From the NCBI GenBank assembly GCA_022266195.1, contig WHVY01000001.1:10044001-10108000 (forward strand): a DNA stretch of 64,000 nucleotides, given 5' to 3'. Positions 37,701 through 52,700 of the stretch are shown here, in pieces. The stretch comes from Tetranychus cinnabarinus. Lineage: Eukaryota; Arthropoda; Arachnida; Trombidiformes; Tetranychidae. The notes under the pieces are model-generated. The model was not told where the DNA came from. It saw only the letters and a program-made list of their open reading frames with translations, and searched no databases. The stretch's first letter is position 1; each line of letters begins with the position of its first letter. The position numbers were made by a program, and so were the translations under genes.

Positions 37701-40700
37701 TGTTACACTTTTTTGTTCTAAATTCAATTGAATTGGTTGATTGAAGGAAACGAGATTGTCATAAATATATTCAACTGCTTCTCCACATCATACACTATTT
37801 ATGTGTTATTACATCCAGAGAGCTGGAAATGTAAATCTCTTCTACATTGACTCTGGAGCAGCAAACCCCTTGAATCTATTCAGATTTCATAGGAATCCCA
37901 AAAGAAAGGAAGAACGACAAAAGAAGAAAGAAGGAAGAAAAAACTGAAAGTTCATCATCTTTTCTCATGAAACCAACAAAAACCATTGTTTCACTGAACT
38001 TAATATTATTACCATAATCTTGCTTGGCTCAAATTGAATACAAAGTCTCACTTTACTGCAACTCTACTCTTCCTACTACCGTTTTCATCGTAATTTATAC
38101 ATAAATTTACAATCATCTTTTTTTTTACCAATTTCCATGCCATTGCCATGCACCGTAGGAACATGGAGGTAAATGATGGAAAGAGAAGGAAAATTGTATG
38201 ACAGAGAAACAAAATGTGAATAACTTTCAGGTAAATTGGAAACTGAAAAGATTAAAGCTCAAATCACATTATTCACGTAACCTGAATTACTGACAGCTTT
38301 AGTCCAGCAAAAAGGCCAGCAAACAACAACAATTGAACACAATCAAACAGACCATTTAATACTCGACAGTCTACCTTCAATTTAACACTTTGGTTTAATC
38401 AAATGACAACATTAACAATTTGGAAAACTCTTTCCGACAATTTTATTCCAACATTTCAATAAACAGCCAAAAAAGAGGATCAATTTACAATTCAATTGTG
38501 AGTAAAAATGAAGACTGCAACTCTCATCATCTATTGTAACATTAACATTTATGCTTTGCATTTAGGTTTACATTAAATTTATCTTGAATTTTTTACCTAA
38601 TCTAGGAACAAATTACCATGACTTAAATTTACTGGATTACATTTGAATTACCTTTCAACTTGAAATACGAATGCGAGGCTTACAAACGACGAACACAACT
38701 CAATGGTTAACCTTTTAATTTGGACAAATTGTTAACTCTGGTAACATTGGAATCCATTTTTGCTGTTAACAACCCAAAGAACAACAAACCAAAAAATTAG
38801 GTCAATTTGGTGTAGACAAGAATTATTAATCAGTTCGTGTAACGTGTTTTACCTTGAATTATATTTCATTCAAGTGTATTAATAGTGATATCCAGAGAAG
38901 CAAGAAGATGAACAAGATGAGTGTAAATAGAAACATAAATAACCAAAGTTACTTTTTCATGATTAGTTTTCAGAGTTTTATCTTTCACTCTCTTTCTTGT
39001 TTTATATAATTGAAAACCTCTTTTACTCCATCATCTTCATCTTAACCACTCATCTTAATGGTAATACTTCACTGATCTCACAATGGGAGGAAAGAGATGA
39101 TGATGATGATGATGGAGGCGATGATGATTTTATTTGCAGAAGCAAAGAAAACAAAATAAGCTTCTACCTTTGATTATCATTTCTTTTCATTCTTGTATTT
39201 TTGTTACCAGAATTGAAAATGTTACCATTAATATTATCAAAATAATTATGTTTTATAGTAAAGCAATTTGCATGTTTCCATATTTGATTTTGAACATGTT
39301 ACCTTTTACAGAATTATCGTTGAAATCATTCAATAATAACATTATTTCTATTTTCAGATTTGTAAACCATAATTAATCAAGTTAATCTTGAAATATTTAT
39401 ATTGAAAATAGTCTAAAGCCTGTTTATAATGAATGGTTTCCCCAACTCAACACATTTTCACCTTCAAGCTTAACACAACTCTAATGATTTATTATCAAAG
39501 TTGGTTAAAATTTTCATGTAATATTTATTTCCTCAAACAGACTAACACTTCATAACGAGACAATAATTTTTTGATCATTCATTTTATTCGTTTCTTTCAG
39601 GATTGTCGCAAATGTTTTCCGCTTTTCCACAATTTCCAGAGCCTTTCCATTATCCCATTTCATTGAAAATTCAGGTAAGCCTTTTCCTTTCAAAAGCCCA
39701 ACCTTTGAAACTGTAACCAGTGATGGTTAAATCTATGAAGTCTTTTGTTTCTAGTCTTGAATATTAATCTTGAAATTTTTTCTCATTTCAGTTGATAGAT
39801 GAAGTTGGAGAAGGAAAAAGAGTCCACATTTTGGCAATGTTAAACCTCGTTCCAATCAATTGCCATCTTGACAGACTCAAACTCATTCTTTTCACCTTCA
39901 TTGGAATTGGAAATAGGAGAAAGGCAAGGTGATAAAGAAGGACAAAAAAAAGTCAAGATGAACTTTCCAGGGAAACTTGAACATTACAGGAAAGCGCATA
40001 CATTTTTAACAGATAAATTTATAATTTGCTTCAATGGACGGATGGATTGGGCCCTTGTAACTTGAAGGTTGGGTTAAAGATGAGCAGTAAAGTTAACTAG
40101 TTTGCAACACTCAATCATTATTTGATTAGTTTTAGTTAATATCTCAATTGTTTTTACTGTGAAAACAAATGTCTCACGCTAACAACATGGAAACAATTGC
40201 CTGATGGTTCATTTGTTATTGTTAACATTTCATTACAACTGACGAAACTGTTTCCAAACATCAACATAAACCAAACACTAATTAATATTACAAATGTTAA
40301 CATTAGTTTCGCCATACTCGGGTTTCAAAATGTTGAATGAGATGAAAATGTATTCACAGTTACATGATTATATGATATTGACATGAATATCATCTTAATA
40401 CCAATCTATCAATTAGATGCCAGTTCGTGTTTTAACCCAATGACAAGTCAATATCAAATTTCAATCCCGTGAGGCCAGCAATGTTTATATTTCACTGTAT
40501 TAATAGATACTTAAGGAGTGACACAAATATTCAATAGTTGCAGTTAGGTCTAGGTTTTAGTTCAATCCTTACAACACCATCAACAAGAACTGTGTAAAAG
40601 CTTAAAGATTACTTGAGACAAGATAGAGGTTAAAATGGGTAAAACCCGAATCTCATCTAATGTTAATCCACAAGTTGAATATCCAAACATTAAGATTCTT

Positions 40701-43700
40701 TTACATGAACATCTTGTTCGACTTCCTTACCTTCCAGGAATCATTTACTCCAAGAAAACATTGAGCTACCTTTTTTACCTAATTGCTTGGCCCTGTATCA
40801 TCTCTGGAACCGCTCAATATCTGTTATTGGCTATTTTAAAGCGCTTTGCCAACCTAACCTTTTACACAATAGATCCAACACTATTCCTGGGTTCAACTGG
40901 TTTTTGGCTGTTAATCACTTGTTTCCTATGGAGTATCATTGCCTCAGTTATTCGCTACTTTTTCCAACAATCAATTAACCAACCTAACTTACAACATTGG
41001 ATATTTCCGTTGACTGTTCTAGAGAATCGCGACATCAATGATAAACACTTACGTACAATCATCAAGTTTACATATGCTAAAGTCAAGTTTGTCCTTTATG
41101 CTGTTGCCTGTGCTGCATTTTCATTTTACATTCCCATTCTGATTGGATTGCCAGCCCAATACTTGCCCTGGACTCTTTTCAATGCCGTTAATACCGCTTT
41201 TCATGGTTACATTTGTACTGCTTGGGAATTCAATTTCATTTTTCTCTTGGGTTTCTATCTTTATTACTGTGGACTTCGCTATTCAAAGTTAACCTCTTCA
41301 TTTCGTCGTCAACTCATCTCTCAATCAGTCTACCACACAGAAAATCCTGAATTCAATTTAACTCCTTATTATGATAAAAGTTTACACCGTTTTACCCAGA
41401 AAATAATCAAATTGGCCAAAGAAATTGATAAAGCGGAAAATTTTTGGTATCGAGTAAACAATACCGTTTTTATGGGCACTTTTCTTGCTGAAACTCTACT
41501 TCTCTATCTTACATTTTTTGCCAACACTGAAGGAGCTATTCTGTGTTGCTGTATTTTTCTTGGACTTTTGACCATCTTTTATGGACAATCAATCAACTTT
41601 ATACCAGGAATTTATCTTCAACACAAGGTTATTAATTATTCACTTAGATATCAACCTAAAAGGCTATCATCAGGCTTGCCATCTTACATTTATTTTAGTT
41701 TACCATCTTAGTACACTTTTATTCAACCTCATTTAAGACTAGTTAACAATTAATCAATGTCCAAATTGATTTTACAGTTTGATGAAGCAGTTAATGATAC
41801 AAAAAAATGGATAAATCATTCATCTTATCAAGCAAGGTTAAGAGCGTTAACAGTTCTCGACTATTTAACTGAAAGACATTTGTTTGTCGTTTTTTGGTGT
41901 GTTGATACAACAACCTGGAACTATTTGAAGGTAAGTTTCAAATTTCGCTTCTCAATTTATCACAAATTTTCAATCTAAATCAGCAATTAAAGCATGAAAT
42001 TTTGCTTTTTTATAAAAATTTCTAATTCTCTTGATTTCAATAAAACTGTTTCTGGTTTATTATAGATTTCTGTCTCCTTTACTAACTTCTATGTGAATTG
42101 AAATAATTTGAACTTTCCCATGTTGATAATACTTTTCATTTTATTTGTTTTTACAGGTTCAAGCTGAGGTTGCAATGTTGCTGTTATTGTTAATTTCAAA
42201 TTCAAGGAGATGATCAATTATCTTCAGGCTAAACTTGAGAGATTCATTGAGAATCAATCTCAGAGTCAATAATAATCAAGCTCAAAGTATTATGTAAGGT
42301 AATGTGTATCATCGTTGAATGATTTTCAATTTTTTAGTTGATTGATTTAGGTATAATATCAACCTTGATCACTCTGAATAGCAACAAATTTTCATTTGTT
42401 TCAATCTATTTTGAAACAAAAAACATTCATATTTTTGCTTAGATTCATTTAAATATCACTGTTTGATTAATTGAATTTTAGTTGAATGTTTGCTCTGAAA
42501 ATGTTTAAAAATGCTTATTTCTGTACTTTCAAAGTAAATTGGCTAAATTATTTCTGTCACATTGAACTCAAATGCAATTTATTTAATAATTTGAAGTAAA
42601 ATTCAACAATTTAGTAACCAGCTTGCTTTTCATCCCTAAAACAGTATTTAGTTTACAATTATACAAATAGTGTTTAATATTTTTCATAAATTATTATAAA
42701 TTTTATTTGTTAAGACATAACGAGCTCAACCCAATACTGTCAGATGAGTTGAAATGTGAGCAGAAACCATGAAATAACCTAAAGAATACAGTAACTAGAA
42801 TTTTAAGTGAATAATAATTATCAGAGATTATGGCTGTTCTCGGTTTTTCAAGCACTTTATCGATGTTTATTCCTGATTTTTTACAGAAATTTCATTTTAC
42901 TCATAAATTTTCTAATTGCTTTACGTGAGAATTGAAACCCTTAGAATTAAAGAGTTAAATTGAAGAAGCAAAAGTAAAGGGTCAGAAGAAGATCATAATT
43001 TTATTGATTTTTTTCTAGAAAATAAAATTCCAGCTGAAAACATATTTTAAATGAAGTATCGATAAATTCAGATTTACAATTTTTCTTGATCGAAACGATA
43101 TACAATATTGTAAGTTGCTTTAGACTATTTTTTATCCAAAAATTGACGAAACATCAAGAAAATTGTAATTTCAAGTTTTCTCAATTTCCAAAAGTAAATT
43201 TTGTGATTTAATAAACATTGATAAGAGATCGATCACACATGATTGATGAAAGTCGTAAAAGCTGTCAAATAGAGATTAATTCAATTATTGCTTGATTAAA
43301 CAAGATTATCCCAATAGTTCCTATCGCAGCTCTTTTAGCAACCCAATCTACTTTATTCAATTGTCTTTGCTGAATTGACTTTCGCTAAAAGACTCTGGAT
43401 CTAACGATAACATGAAGTTGAAAGCCTGAGCATTTCCAAGTATCCAATGCTAAACAGCCAAATCTCTTTTCATGCAACATTTACTGAATGTATGAGATGC
43501 TTGGTAATCAACAATTTTCATTTTAACCAGAAACAGCTGAATTACTGGCAGGGAATGATATTCATTGAAAATGGACAAAACACAAGAAAATATCAATAAT
43601 AAAAGGCAAATTTAATCTTCTAAATGGACCTTAACCATTGACCCAATCAAGAATGAATTAACATTTTAAATCTACCTTTTTCTCTGTAAATCGAATCAGC

Positions 43701-46700
43701 TTTCAAATTGTGTACAATTAAAGTTGATCTCTTCTTATATTAACATGTACATTGACCGAGGATGAATTTATCGTTCCATAAGTAAACGTACAGAGACAAG
43801 AAAAATTGGCTCAAAATAAATTGCTCCATTTGTAATTGAATTAAGTCTTACAATTCAATTAAAAGGTAAACCAAAGATTTCCAAGCCAAAATGTTTTCTT
43901 TACTGGATTAATAATACACTGAATACACACGATAAATAACTTATAACCCAATCAAGTCTTGAAATTTTTCAATTAAACTCTTTCCTGAAAATAGTTATTT
44001 TCATTAGTACAAGTTACATTGTAAATGAAGCATCAGCATCTATTGCAAATGAAAATTTACTTGGAATGAACATTGAAAAGTTACCGAAATGTTTCAGGTT
44101 TGCTCTCTCACTATTTTCATGATAACACTGAAACAATAAGCTCAATTGTCAACCTTTATCTTTATACATTTCAATGTTATCATTCAATTGAAGTCATCTT
44201 TTGCCAACTCCAAGCCATTTCCACTCCAAGTCCATTGAAACTCCAAAAGCAACTGAAAATGATCAACTTTCACTGTTTTGTTTATCTTGCAATCTCATCT
44301 TCTACTTTTACCATCTCATCGCCATCATCACGAGAATCATCATGCTTTCAGTTTTCCTCTTCAATGTTTCTACGTTTTAATCTTTTGTTTTTTTATCACT
44401 TTGAATTACAGGCGGAGGAGTTGGAAGGAAAGTTCAAACAATGGGAAAAGATGATAATGATAAAGAAGGAAAATGAATGAAAAAAGATGAGAGAAGAAAA
44501 AATAAGCTCAGTTTTTTTTCCTTTGCTTTTAAAACTGAAATTCCCTGTAAAATAGCAATTGTTTCTTCATTCTACTTCTCGGGTTTTTGTTTCTTTCCAA
44601 AAGACTGGTTCCTTTATTGGTAAAATTTGCCCTGGTAAAGGAAAGAATCAACAAGGTTAACTTTTTTTTCTCTTTGTCTTTTTTCCTACCTTTCAATGCA
44701 CCTTCATCTCTTGTTGTTTCACCTAAAGGCTGTTGAAAAGACTAAATTGAAGAGTTGAACAGAAAAATAAAAAATATCGAGAAAAAGAACAAAAAAATGA
44801 ACTGATGAAAAATCAAGAATATATCAAATGATTGGTGAACCATTTAATGGTAAATTGTTTTCCCTCATAACAAGGCATTAACTTCATCTTGGTCAATTTC
44901 AAGATAGATACTTGAGTCTTCAGGATTACATGTTGACCAAGGAATGCATAGTTAGTTGGTTTTTTCATTGCTTGTTACTGTTGAAGAGATGAAACTTGAA
45001 GACAAAACTCTTTAGCTAATGATTCAGATTAACAGTTTATCATGCTGATGATAATGATGTTTTGGTAATGATCTGAATGGGTTAAGAAAGTAGAGAAAAT
45101 TGTTTACCAAAAGAAAAGCCTTAAAGGTAAATCTGTATATTTTTTTATTTTCATCTTTCTTCTTTTTCTTTTTGCATCATTTTTACCATTTTTACATGAA
45201 CTTATCCTGATGGGATAAATGATCATTTAAAGTGATCGGAAAATTTTGTACCTCAACATTTGAAGTCCTCAAGGCTTTCAAAATGCTTGGGTTTTCAAAA
45301 TTTGTTCAATCACATTTCACAGGGAATCCAAATTTACTGTTAATTTCAGGTTCTGCAATTTTCAACTCACCTTGGAATGATTCTGTCCCAGTTGTCCAAA
45401 TTGAGTGAATATTTAAAAGTAAATTGAGTTGAATGTAATACCAATGAATTGACATTGTATTGAAAATAAGTCAACTAAGTATTTTCATAGCAATTTATGA
45501 AACCTTTTTTCGGGTCAACTTTAGGTCCAACTGTGTAAAACACTTGAACAATCAATATCTTTTCATTTCACGGTTACGATGGCACAAAATAAGGTTCCTA
45601 TTTATGGCTAAGAGACTTGATTAAGTCACATTTTCATTGGAAATTGTTGCTGGACTGAACTTGACCAGAGATTGATCATGAATCATCACAAAAATAAAGT
45701 TTACCTTGGCTGGTCATGAAGTCATTGGTGTTTGAAGTGAAATGCAAGTGATTTACAATTGAAGTATGTAAACATGTTTACTGCTCATCAGAATGTGCTG
45801 TGCTCAATGAGTTTCAGGGGGAAATTTTGTTCAGACGCATGACTGGTAAGGTTGATCAACTTAACCAACTCATCATCAGTAAATAAAATCAACATTAATT
45901 TTATTCATTTTCAAACTGCAATCTTTTCAGCCAGATTCTGGGTGAATATTTTTTTATTAGCCAAATATTTGGTGACATTCTAGGCCTTTTATTTATGCAA
46001 ATTCAACTAAATTAAATGTTTGTTTAAACTGATTTTATAATTTTGTTTTTCTTAACAAAAAATGTTTAGTTTTAAATAATCATTTATATTTACGATTGTT
46101 GAGTTACCTTTCAATTCACTTTTATTATCATAATAACTTTTCGAACTGCTTTAAGTCTATTAGTCTTTAAAATCTCATTTGGAAATTATTTGAAATTTTA
46201 CTTGAATTTTCTTGATAACAGGAAAAGTTCAGAATCAAACTGTGGTTCATTATTCAAGTCTTTGATTCATTTTATAACCCTTTATAGCAATTGAAATTTT
46301 CAACAAAAAATGGCTTATATAAATGATGGTAGATGGCAGCATAACTACTGTTTTGATTTGCCGGTTTTTTGGTTAACGGTTTATTGTTAACCAGAATTAG
46401 GTTTCGTCAAATGGGTTTGTTTCAAATTACGTTAGTTTTCAGGAAATCTGGTTAATTATTATTTTAATTGATTTTTAGATTAAAGTGTTTGATTAATTAA
46501 GTGTGTTTAGGCGTACTGTGCCAAAACGTCTGGAGAATCTGAAATATGATCAAAGGTGGCATTGAGCCATATCTGGTAAGTGGGTTTAGCTAATATAAAA
46601 AAAGTATACTAACAAAAACTAAATACAATAGAAATGATTTTAAACAATAGACTAATATCAACAAAATTTCATGCTTAACATTATTTAAACAGAATAATGA

Positions 46701-49700
46701 CTAACAATTAAACAAACTTGAGACTCATTGAGAGCGAAAAATTTTAAAATGTTCCCCTAAATGTACGAAAACAAACTTTTAATGCTTAAGCCTGTAAATC
46801 AAAAAATATCCCTATCTTATGAAAATGTTTTGTTAATCTCTTGTCTTAATTTTATTTTGACAGTTCTTTGGAATTTGTGATTTCATCGGTGTTTCAATGT
46901 GCATCAAAATTGGCATGTAATTTTGATTATTCAAGCTTTTCTTGTAAATTTGGCTCGACGCTCTATTGTTAACAATGGTGTTTCATTGCTTCATTTTTGG
47001 CATCTTAATTGCAGATCGATTGAAATGAGTTTTAAATTTTACTTACTTTGAGTTAAAATAGATCCTGATTCCGATCCTTTAAGTGATTCTTTGGATTTCT
47101 CAGGTTCTACAGTGGAGGAGTAAATTGAGAGTAAATAATCGTTATTATGGTTTAACAAAAGGCTTAGTAAATAATGGATACACTTTCAAGTGCAAGCTTT
47201 GTTAATGTAATTTGGATTGGAGTAAATTTCAGTCATAATGTAAATTTAATTACCTGTGGAGGGTATTTCAAGTGGATTATGAAGTGATGGTAAAGTTTCA
47301 AAGAAAAATCGACCCTTAAAACCTTGACCAGGAAAATGGCTTTTACTAAGAAATTGAATGTACAAATCAGGTCCCGTTGATACTAATTCAACAAATGTAT
47401 TGGTGTTACAAAGTTGACCGATAACTGGTCCCGACTGATTGCCCCCATCATGGACATAAATTACATCTGGACTATTCAGACAACTATCAATTTGGAGACG
47501 AAGCAAAGAAGAAAGTAAAGGAAAAGACGAAAAAAATCATAAATTATTCAATAATCAAGTGAAATATGGTAAACATATTTTGACACAATCATATTTATCA
47601 TCGCTTATAAATAATCTACACTCTCCACCATCTTTTCATCATAATTATAACCTAAATAGCAAAAGGAATTACCAGTTTTACAAATTAATTTGATTAATAT
47701 CAGCAAAAATTTTCGTCATTGGTTAACACTTTGCTCTGCTCCATCTTTTTCACATTATCATTGATTTAATTTTATTCACATTATAATGGATGAAGATGAT
47801 ACTGATGATAAACATCCATTGCCTACAACTGTTATTTTTTTACTGCTGTTGCTATTCGTTTTACAGTTTCCCATGTATTTAATCATCTTTTTAATACTTT
47901 AGGCCAACAAAATCTGGCAACTTTATCATGAAAAACTATTTATCTAACATGGAATCTGAATTATCTGTTTGTCTTGCTTTCTCCTCTTCCTATGTACATG
48001 GATAACTATCAACATTGGCCAAAAGTGGAAACCATTCTTGCTCAATCAATACAATTAGTGTTTAACAGGCACAAATTCATTAACCAAATAAAAGCTTAAC
48101 AACCCTTTACTCCAGCTAATCAAAGGATTTCAAACTCTTTTTCCATTGAAATTGCCTGATACAACTCAATCATTGTGTTTCAACCTTTCAAAGTCTGACT
48201 CTAGATTCAACTTGAAAATCTCTTGAGCAAAAGACTGTTAATTCAAAATTTAAACTTGAATTATGCGCAAATCCAAGGTCTTGATGGCAATTTAATTTCA
48301 CGATCAAAGGATTTTCCCTTCAAAATCAAATGCAACTTTAAGGATTTGAAAACGTTCAATCGCTTAATCTAAAGCGTGAATTAAACCATCAACTAAGTAG
48401 CCATTTAAACTGTAATTAACCCTAAATTGTCTTTTAATTTACTCTTTAATTTTCCCTCCATCTCTTAAAGTATAATTAAATAGTAAATTACAATGTTTCT
48501 ATTTTTATTCACCAGAAAACAAAAGGTTGATTAATTACGGATTGGAAATGTTGATAAATTGTCTGTGCACATTATACTTGACTGGATAAATTGAAACAAC
48601 CCAAAAACAATTGAATTTACCAAATTAACCAGATTCCCTTCTCTGGTTTGAAGGCACAACTTGGATTCCCTTTTAATTTGACAATTGGCCAACAACCCAA
48701 AATGCAATTGGAAACGTGAAAAGAAACCTTCAACTGATTTTGTTTTCAACTAACCATTGAATTGAATGGAAATATCGTAACTTTATATTCATTTTTGGTA
48801 ATGCAATACATTAGAGAGACAACATTTGAACATGATTTGGGTTTCATCTTTGTGGTCCTTTTTTTGGATTATTATTTCAAAGCTTATGTTGAATGGTAAT
48901 TATTGGTAGTAAAATGATTTACTTGTGATCAATATTTGAGAAGCAATTACATTTATTTGATCAAAATTTACAGATTGAGAAACATCAACATTCAGAGTTG
49001 AACCCAAACCCGCCAATTGACACCATTTGTGAGTCAACTTGAACATCAATATAACCATAAAAACCTTTCAACTGTTTAATTTAAACGCAACTTTAACTAT
49101 AAATCAAACAGAAGCACAATTAGATGGATATAAATTTAGTTGAATATTTGTAATGAAAATATCTTTATTGAATAAACCATTAAAAGAGATTCCTGTTGGA
49201 TTAATATGTTTATCCAATGATTTCCGATTCATCCACTAATGATATAACCTTTTTTATTGATACATTTCCTATCAAAATGTTTCCCATGTCAAAATGCATG
49301 AAAGTTTCACCAGAAGAAAGAAGAAAAAAAATGATCAATGATAAAGATTGGTAAACATGATTTGCTGAGAAAACAAGAAATTGCTCATTTTGGCATCAAA
49401 TACAGACATCTTGAAAACACTGATTGTTTGAATTGTTGAGATCGATTTCTTTTCCAAATGTGAATAACAATCATCTGATTTATTCACAATTAATCTTGAA
49501 ATTTCCCTGCCAATATCCATTCCAACTTAGATCAGTGAAGAGAAATAAGAAGCTTCAAAAAGAGATTCAATTTTGAAAGATTTTTCAATCTAACTCTTTT
49601 TTCTCGCTCATTTTTCCACCCAACTTCAGTCTTTTGTTGTAAATAATATTGAATAAAAACATTGATTTATATTTATGATTGAATTACATATTATTTTGAC

Positions 49701-52700
49701 AAGTTGGACAATCAAATGGCCTCAAAATCAAATCCATTACTGAGTGTGGAAGCAATAAAATGTACTGATCAAGTCATAACAATTATCTTGCGTTTAAACA
49801 CTAAAAGATTTCAGTTTTCTCAATCTTTTTTCCTCTCTCTCTCTTCATTCAGTGTTGAACCAATCAATATTAAATCTCATGATAATAAAAAATGAACAAC
49901 ATGATGGAGGAAATAATAGAAATGATAAAGAATAAAGAAAAGAAAAAGATTTGAATTGAGTTCAAAAAAAGTACGATAATAATGTAAGAGTAAATGATGA
50001 CAATGGAAGTGTTAAAATTTTGACTTGAAATGAATTATTATAAATCATTTCCATTTACAATAAAGTGACTAAATCATTTTAGTATAATCATGAAAATGTG
50101 ATCCTGAAAATATCATGTAACTGTAATTGAATAGTTACAATCAATGTATTGATATGGTTCATGATGAAAAATGAAAAACAGAATAGCATTTTAATGAGAA
50201 CCTGTAATTGGAAAGAAAAACCTTCTTTTTTTATTCCTTTTTTTCTCGCTTTTCAAAATTGTCATTACATTTTTTGCATTTTTTATGCATTTTCAGAGCC
50301 AAATTGGCCAAAAAAACTAAATTTTGTTATTTTTATTTGAAGCATTTAAATTTAAAAAATAAACAACTTCACTAACAAGGTAAAGGGTAAGAAAATGTTA
50401 TTGAATATTGGACAAGGAATATGAAAAATGTAAATAAACAGCTCAAGTTTTGTCATGCAAGAAACTAATCGATAAATAAGATTGTTGGATTTGATTTGAA
50501 TCAATGATCAATTCAAGTGTTATTTTCAGTCAACCATTTTGTTGCACCTTGAATTTGACATTTGAATCTCTTCTTATCCAAAAGAAAAATGTTGACCAAA
50601 ATGGGTTTCGATGTGAGAAATAAAATTACATTGGAAATTGCTTTCATTTGTTGGGTTCACCCACTCACAAGACTGGAATGTTTAACACTAACTTATTTAG
50701 ACTTTATTATTGCCATTAACTGATCAGATTATTTATTTGACAATTACCATTCAATAAACCCGATTTATCAAGTCTTTTGTGAGATTTATTAATTTTTGTA
50801 GATTTTTCTATGAGCCGGTCGTAATTAGGGAATGACCCCTGGTTTACAGTTGAATATTCGTATGTAAATGTTGTTTTGATTTTTTAGAGTTTATTTTTGA
50901 TTTTGTTAAGTTTATTGTTATATTTGTCATGTTTAATCAAGAAGAGTTTAAAAAATCATTTACCAATGAGGAGCAACGAGTTCTAGTCAAATACATGTTC
51001 CTTCAAAACTACTCTTGTGGTCTGATTCGCCATAATTTGGTAAAATCGCTTGGAAAAAAAGCCATTTCTAAATCTACTATTGGATTGCTTGCCAGGAGGT
51101 TTAAAGCTGGTGATTATTCAATCAACGACAAAAGAGGTGGTAGTCAAAGGGATCCTGGTCTGAACAAACGACGAGTTAGAATGGTTCGTGAAAAGCTAGG
51201 CGAGCGACAAGATTGGTCGACAAGAACCCTGTCAGAATCTTTAGGTTTACCCAAAAGCTGTGTGGCGAGGATTTTGCGAGAAGACCTTTGTATGCACAAA
51301 GTTCTAGGCCAATGGATACCTCAGAGCAAAGACAAGTAATAATATAAATGCCGATGAAAAATTAATTTAATGGACCAAAATTGGAGAAAAATTTGTTAAA
51401 ATTTGTTAAAATTTGTAAATCGTTTCAAGCTGTTGAATGACTTTGTTATTATTTCGTTAAATATAATTTATTTTGCATTATTATCCTTCAATTTGTGCCA
51501 CAATAATTTAAAGCAAATCTCGATCACAGCAGCTTCATAGCTCGTTTCATAGCTAAAATTGGAGCTTTATCGGTTAATTATATTGTCGTTTGGGTTGATA
51601 AAAATCGAAGAAATGAGTTGAGAAAAGAAAAATTTGAGGATAAAATCGACTGAAAAGTCTTCTAACTCAATGTATTTCCAATGTTTAACAGTTAAGGTTT
51701 GATGTTGCACGAAAATTGAAAGATTTTTATGTTTCTGTTTAATGTTTCTTTTACCAAAAAAATGCTTTCCTATTACAACGAAAGTTCAGTAATTCTAATC
51801 GATTGGTTAAACTGAATCGATGAATATCAAGTTAACATGTCATCAGTATTTGATTTTGTTTCTCTATTCCTCATCATTCTCAAGGTAAATAACAAATTGA
51901 AACCAATTTAGCTTCATCAGAGTAACAATTTGATTAGAAACAATTGACTTTTTTTATTTACAGGCAAAGACAGAGTAAAATGCTGAAACTGCTCAAAGTG
52001 AATAGATGATGATGCAGGAAAAGGAAATGAGAATAAAAAACTAAATCAAGATGAATGGTAATGGGTGAAGCAAGATGGAGAAGAAGAAGAGAAAAGAAGA
52101 AATAATTATCACAATTAATACAAATTCGTGTGAATTTGAACAATGAAAGATTCCATTGACTTTGAGATAGCTTTTAACTCAATTAATGTTCATACCCTTG
52201 GGTCGTTCCAGTAAAGGGTTGACAGTTTTCCTTCATTTTCATTCTCTTTTTATCCGTTCATTTTAAATTCTTGTTTACCCTGAGTTCATCTTGAGCCTTC
52301 AATCTAAATGCAAGATTGACAAACAAGCAATAAAACTAAAAGCAACTTTACATAATGTTTACCTAATTTTGTTCATCAACTTAGCACTTGGAGAAGCAAT
52401 TACTTTACTTGAAAATCAAACAATTAAACAGTTCAAGTTGAGGTTGAATTATTGGTTAAAATATTAGTTGAAAATTAACAACATTGACCATCAGCAATAA
52501 AGTCATCAGTTGAGAGATGAGAGGACATTTTGAAACATTGATTCCAACATTTCCTTTGAACTTTTCCATGTAACAGTGATTAACCCTTGATTAACAAGTT
52601 GAACGATGTAAGTGTTATTGTCAAACCCATTGTTTGACCCCAATTTCATCCCTTAGCCTTACTGCCAATCAATTAAGCAAAAAGATGAGTTAAGCTGTTT